In this document: in pieces, positions 13,717-13,743 of the stretch
Position numbering within the stretch: the stretch's first letter is position 1
How the letters are laid out: each line of letters opens with the position of its first letter
Program-made: the position numbers and the translations under genes
Notes under the pieces: generated by a model
What the model was told of the DNA's origin: nothing
The model's database searches: none
The model's input: only the letters and a program-made list of their open reading frames with translations
DNA from: JAVBOP01 sp031550405
GTDB lineage: Bacteria; Bacteroidota; Ignavibacteria; Kapaibacteriales; UBA2268
DNA length: 13,743 nt
Reading direction: 5' to 3'
Assembly (NCBI GenBank): GCA_031550405.1
Contig: JAVBOP010000011.1
Coordinates: 1 to 13,743 of the forward strand

Positions 13717-13743
13717 CAAATATACAAAAAAAGCGTATATTTG
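13717..13743. promoter_or_regulatory. Palindrome of two outward-facing -7-like boxes at the window edge
   Basis: CAAATATAC (13717-13725) and GTATATTTG (13735-13743) form a perfect 9-bp inverted repeat with a 9-bp spacer. Each half contains TATATTTG pointing outward, one leftward and one rightward. This could be a pair of divergent promoters or an operator palindrome; the sequence ends at the last base. Confidence 0.35.

Noticed and set aside
1..13743. CRISPR array, tRNA or rRNA genes, prophage or toxin-antitoxin module
   Set aside because: No regularly spaced direct repeats, no cloverleaf or conserved rRNA segments, and no phage or recognisable toxin genes were seen on either strand.

Overview
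The window looks like a chromosomal segment of an AT-rich member of the Bacteroidota/FCB group. The reasons are a TonB-dependent receptor with an N-terminal carboxypeptidase-like domain and an OMP_b-brl_3-type barrel, an OmpA-family protein with a large N-terminal barrel, the general absence of strong Shine-Dalgarno sequences, and repeated intergenic matches to the Bacteroidota -7 promoter element TAnnTTTG. Genus or species cannot be read from the sequence.

Layout, left to right. Positions 2-157 are the C-terminal end of an IS1-family transposase cut by the window edge, followed by a double-hairpin repeat (178-220) and an eroded-looking gap. A TonB-dependent receptor (679-3126), a DPM1-like polyprenyl-phosphate mannosyltransferase (3228-3941), a Ppx/GppA phosphatase with a C-terminal HD domain (4307-5866, followed by a strong terminator) and an OmpA-family protein (6300-7787) follow on the + strand, each apparently with its own promoter. 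A 231-bp nested inverted-repeat region (7790-8020) holds two more copies of the double-hairpin repeat, facing each other. Next comes a two-gene signalling operon: a receiver-only response regulator (8116-8478) and a membrane CHASE-PAS histidine kinase-like protein (8511-10718) closed by a terminator. The primosomal helicase priA runs convergently on the - strand (13387-10862). The last 350 bp hold two weak, convergent short ORFs and a palindrome made of two outward-facing -7-like boxes at the window edge.

Functionally this is a mixture of envelope proteins, phosphate/alarmone metabolism, signalling and DNA replication restart rather than a single pathway. I see no defence island, CRISPR array, prophage or biosynthetic cluster. 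The most interesting points are: (i) the sensor kinase keeps the phospho-accepting His and adjacent phosphatase-type residues but has lost the N, G1 and G2 boxes of its ATP-binding domain, suggesting a ChpT/Spo0B-like phosphotransferase or phosphatase acting on the neighbouring receiver protein; (ii) a dispersed double-hairpin repeat whose stem shows compensatory base changes, two copies of which sit inside an outer inverted repeat; (iii) a priA promoter so close to the start codon that the mRNA should be leaderless.
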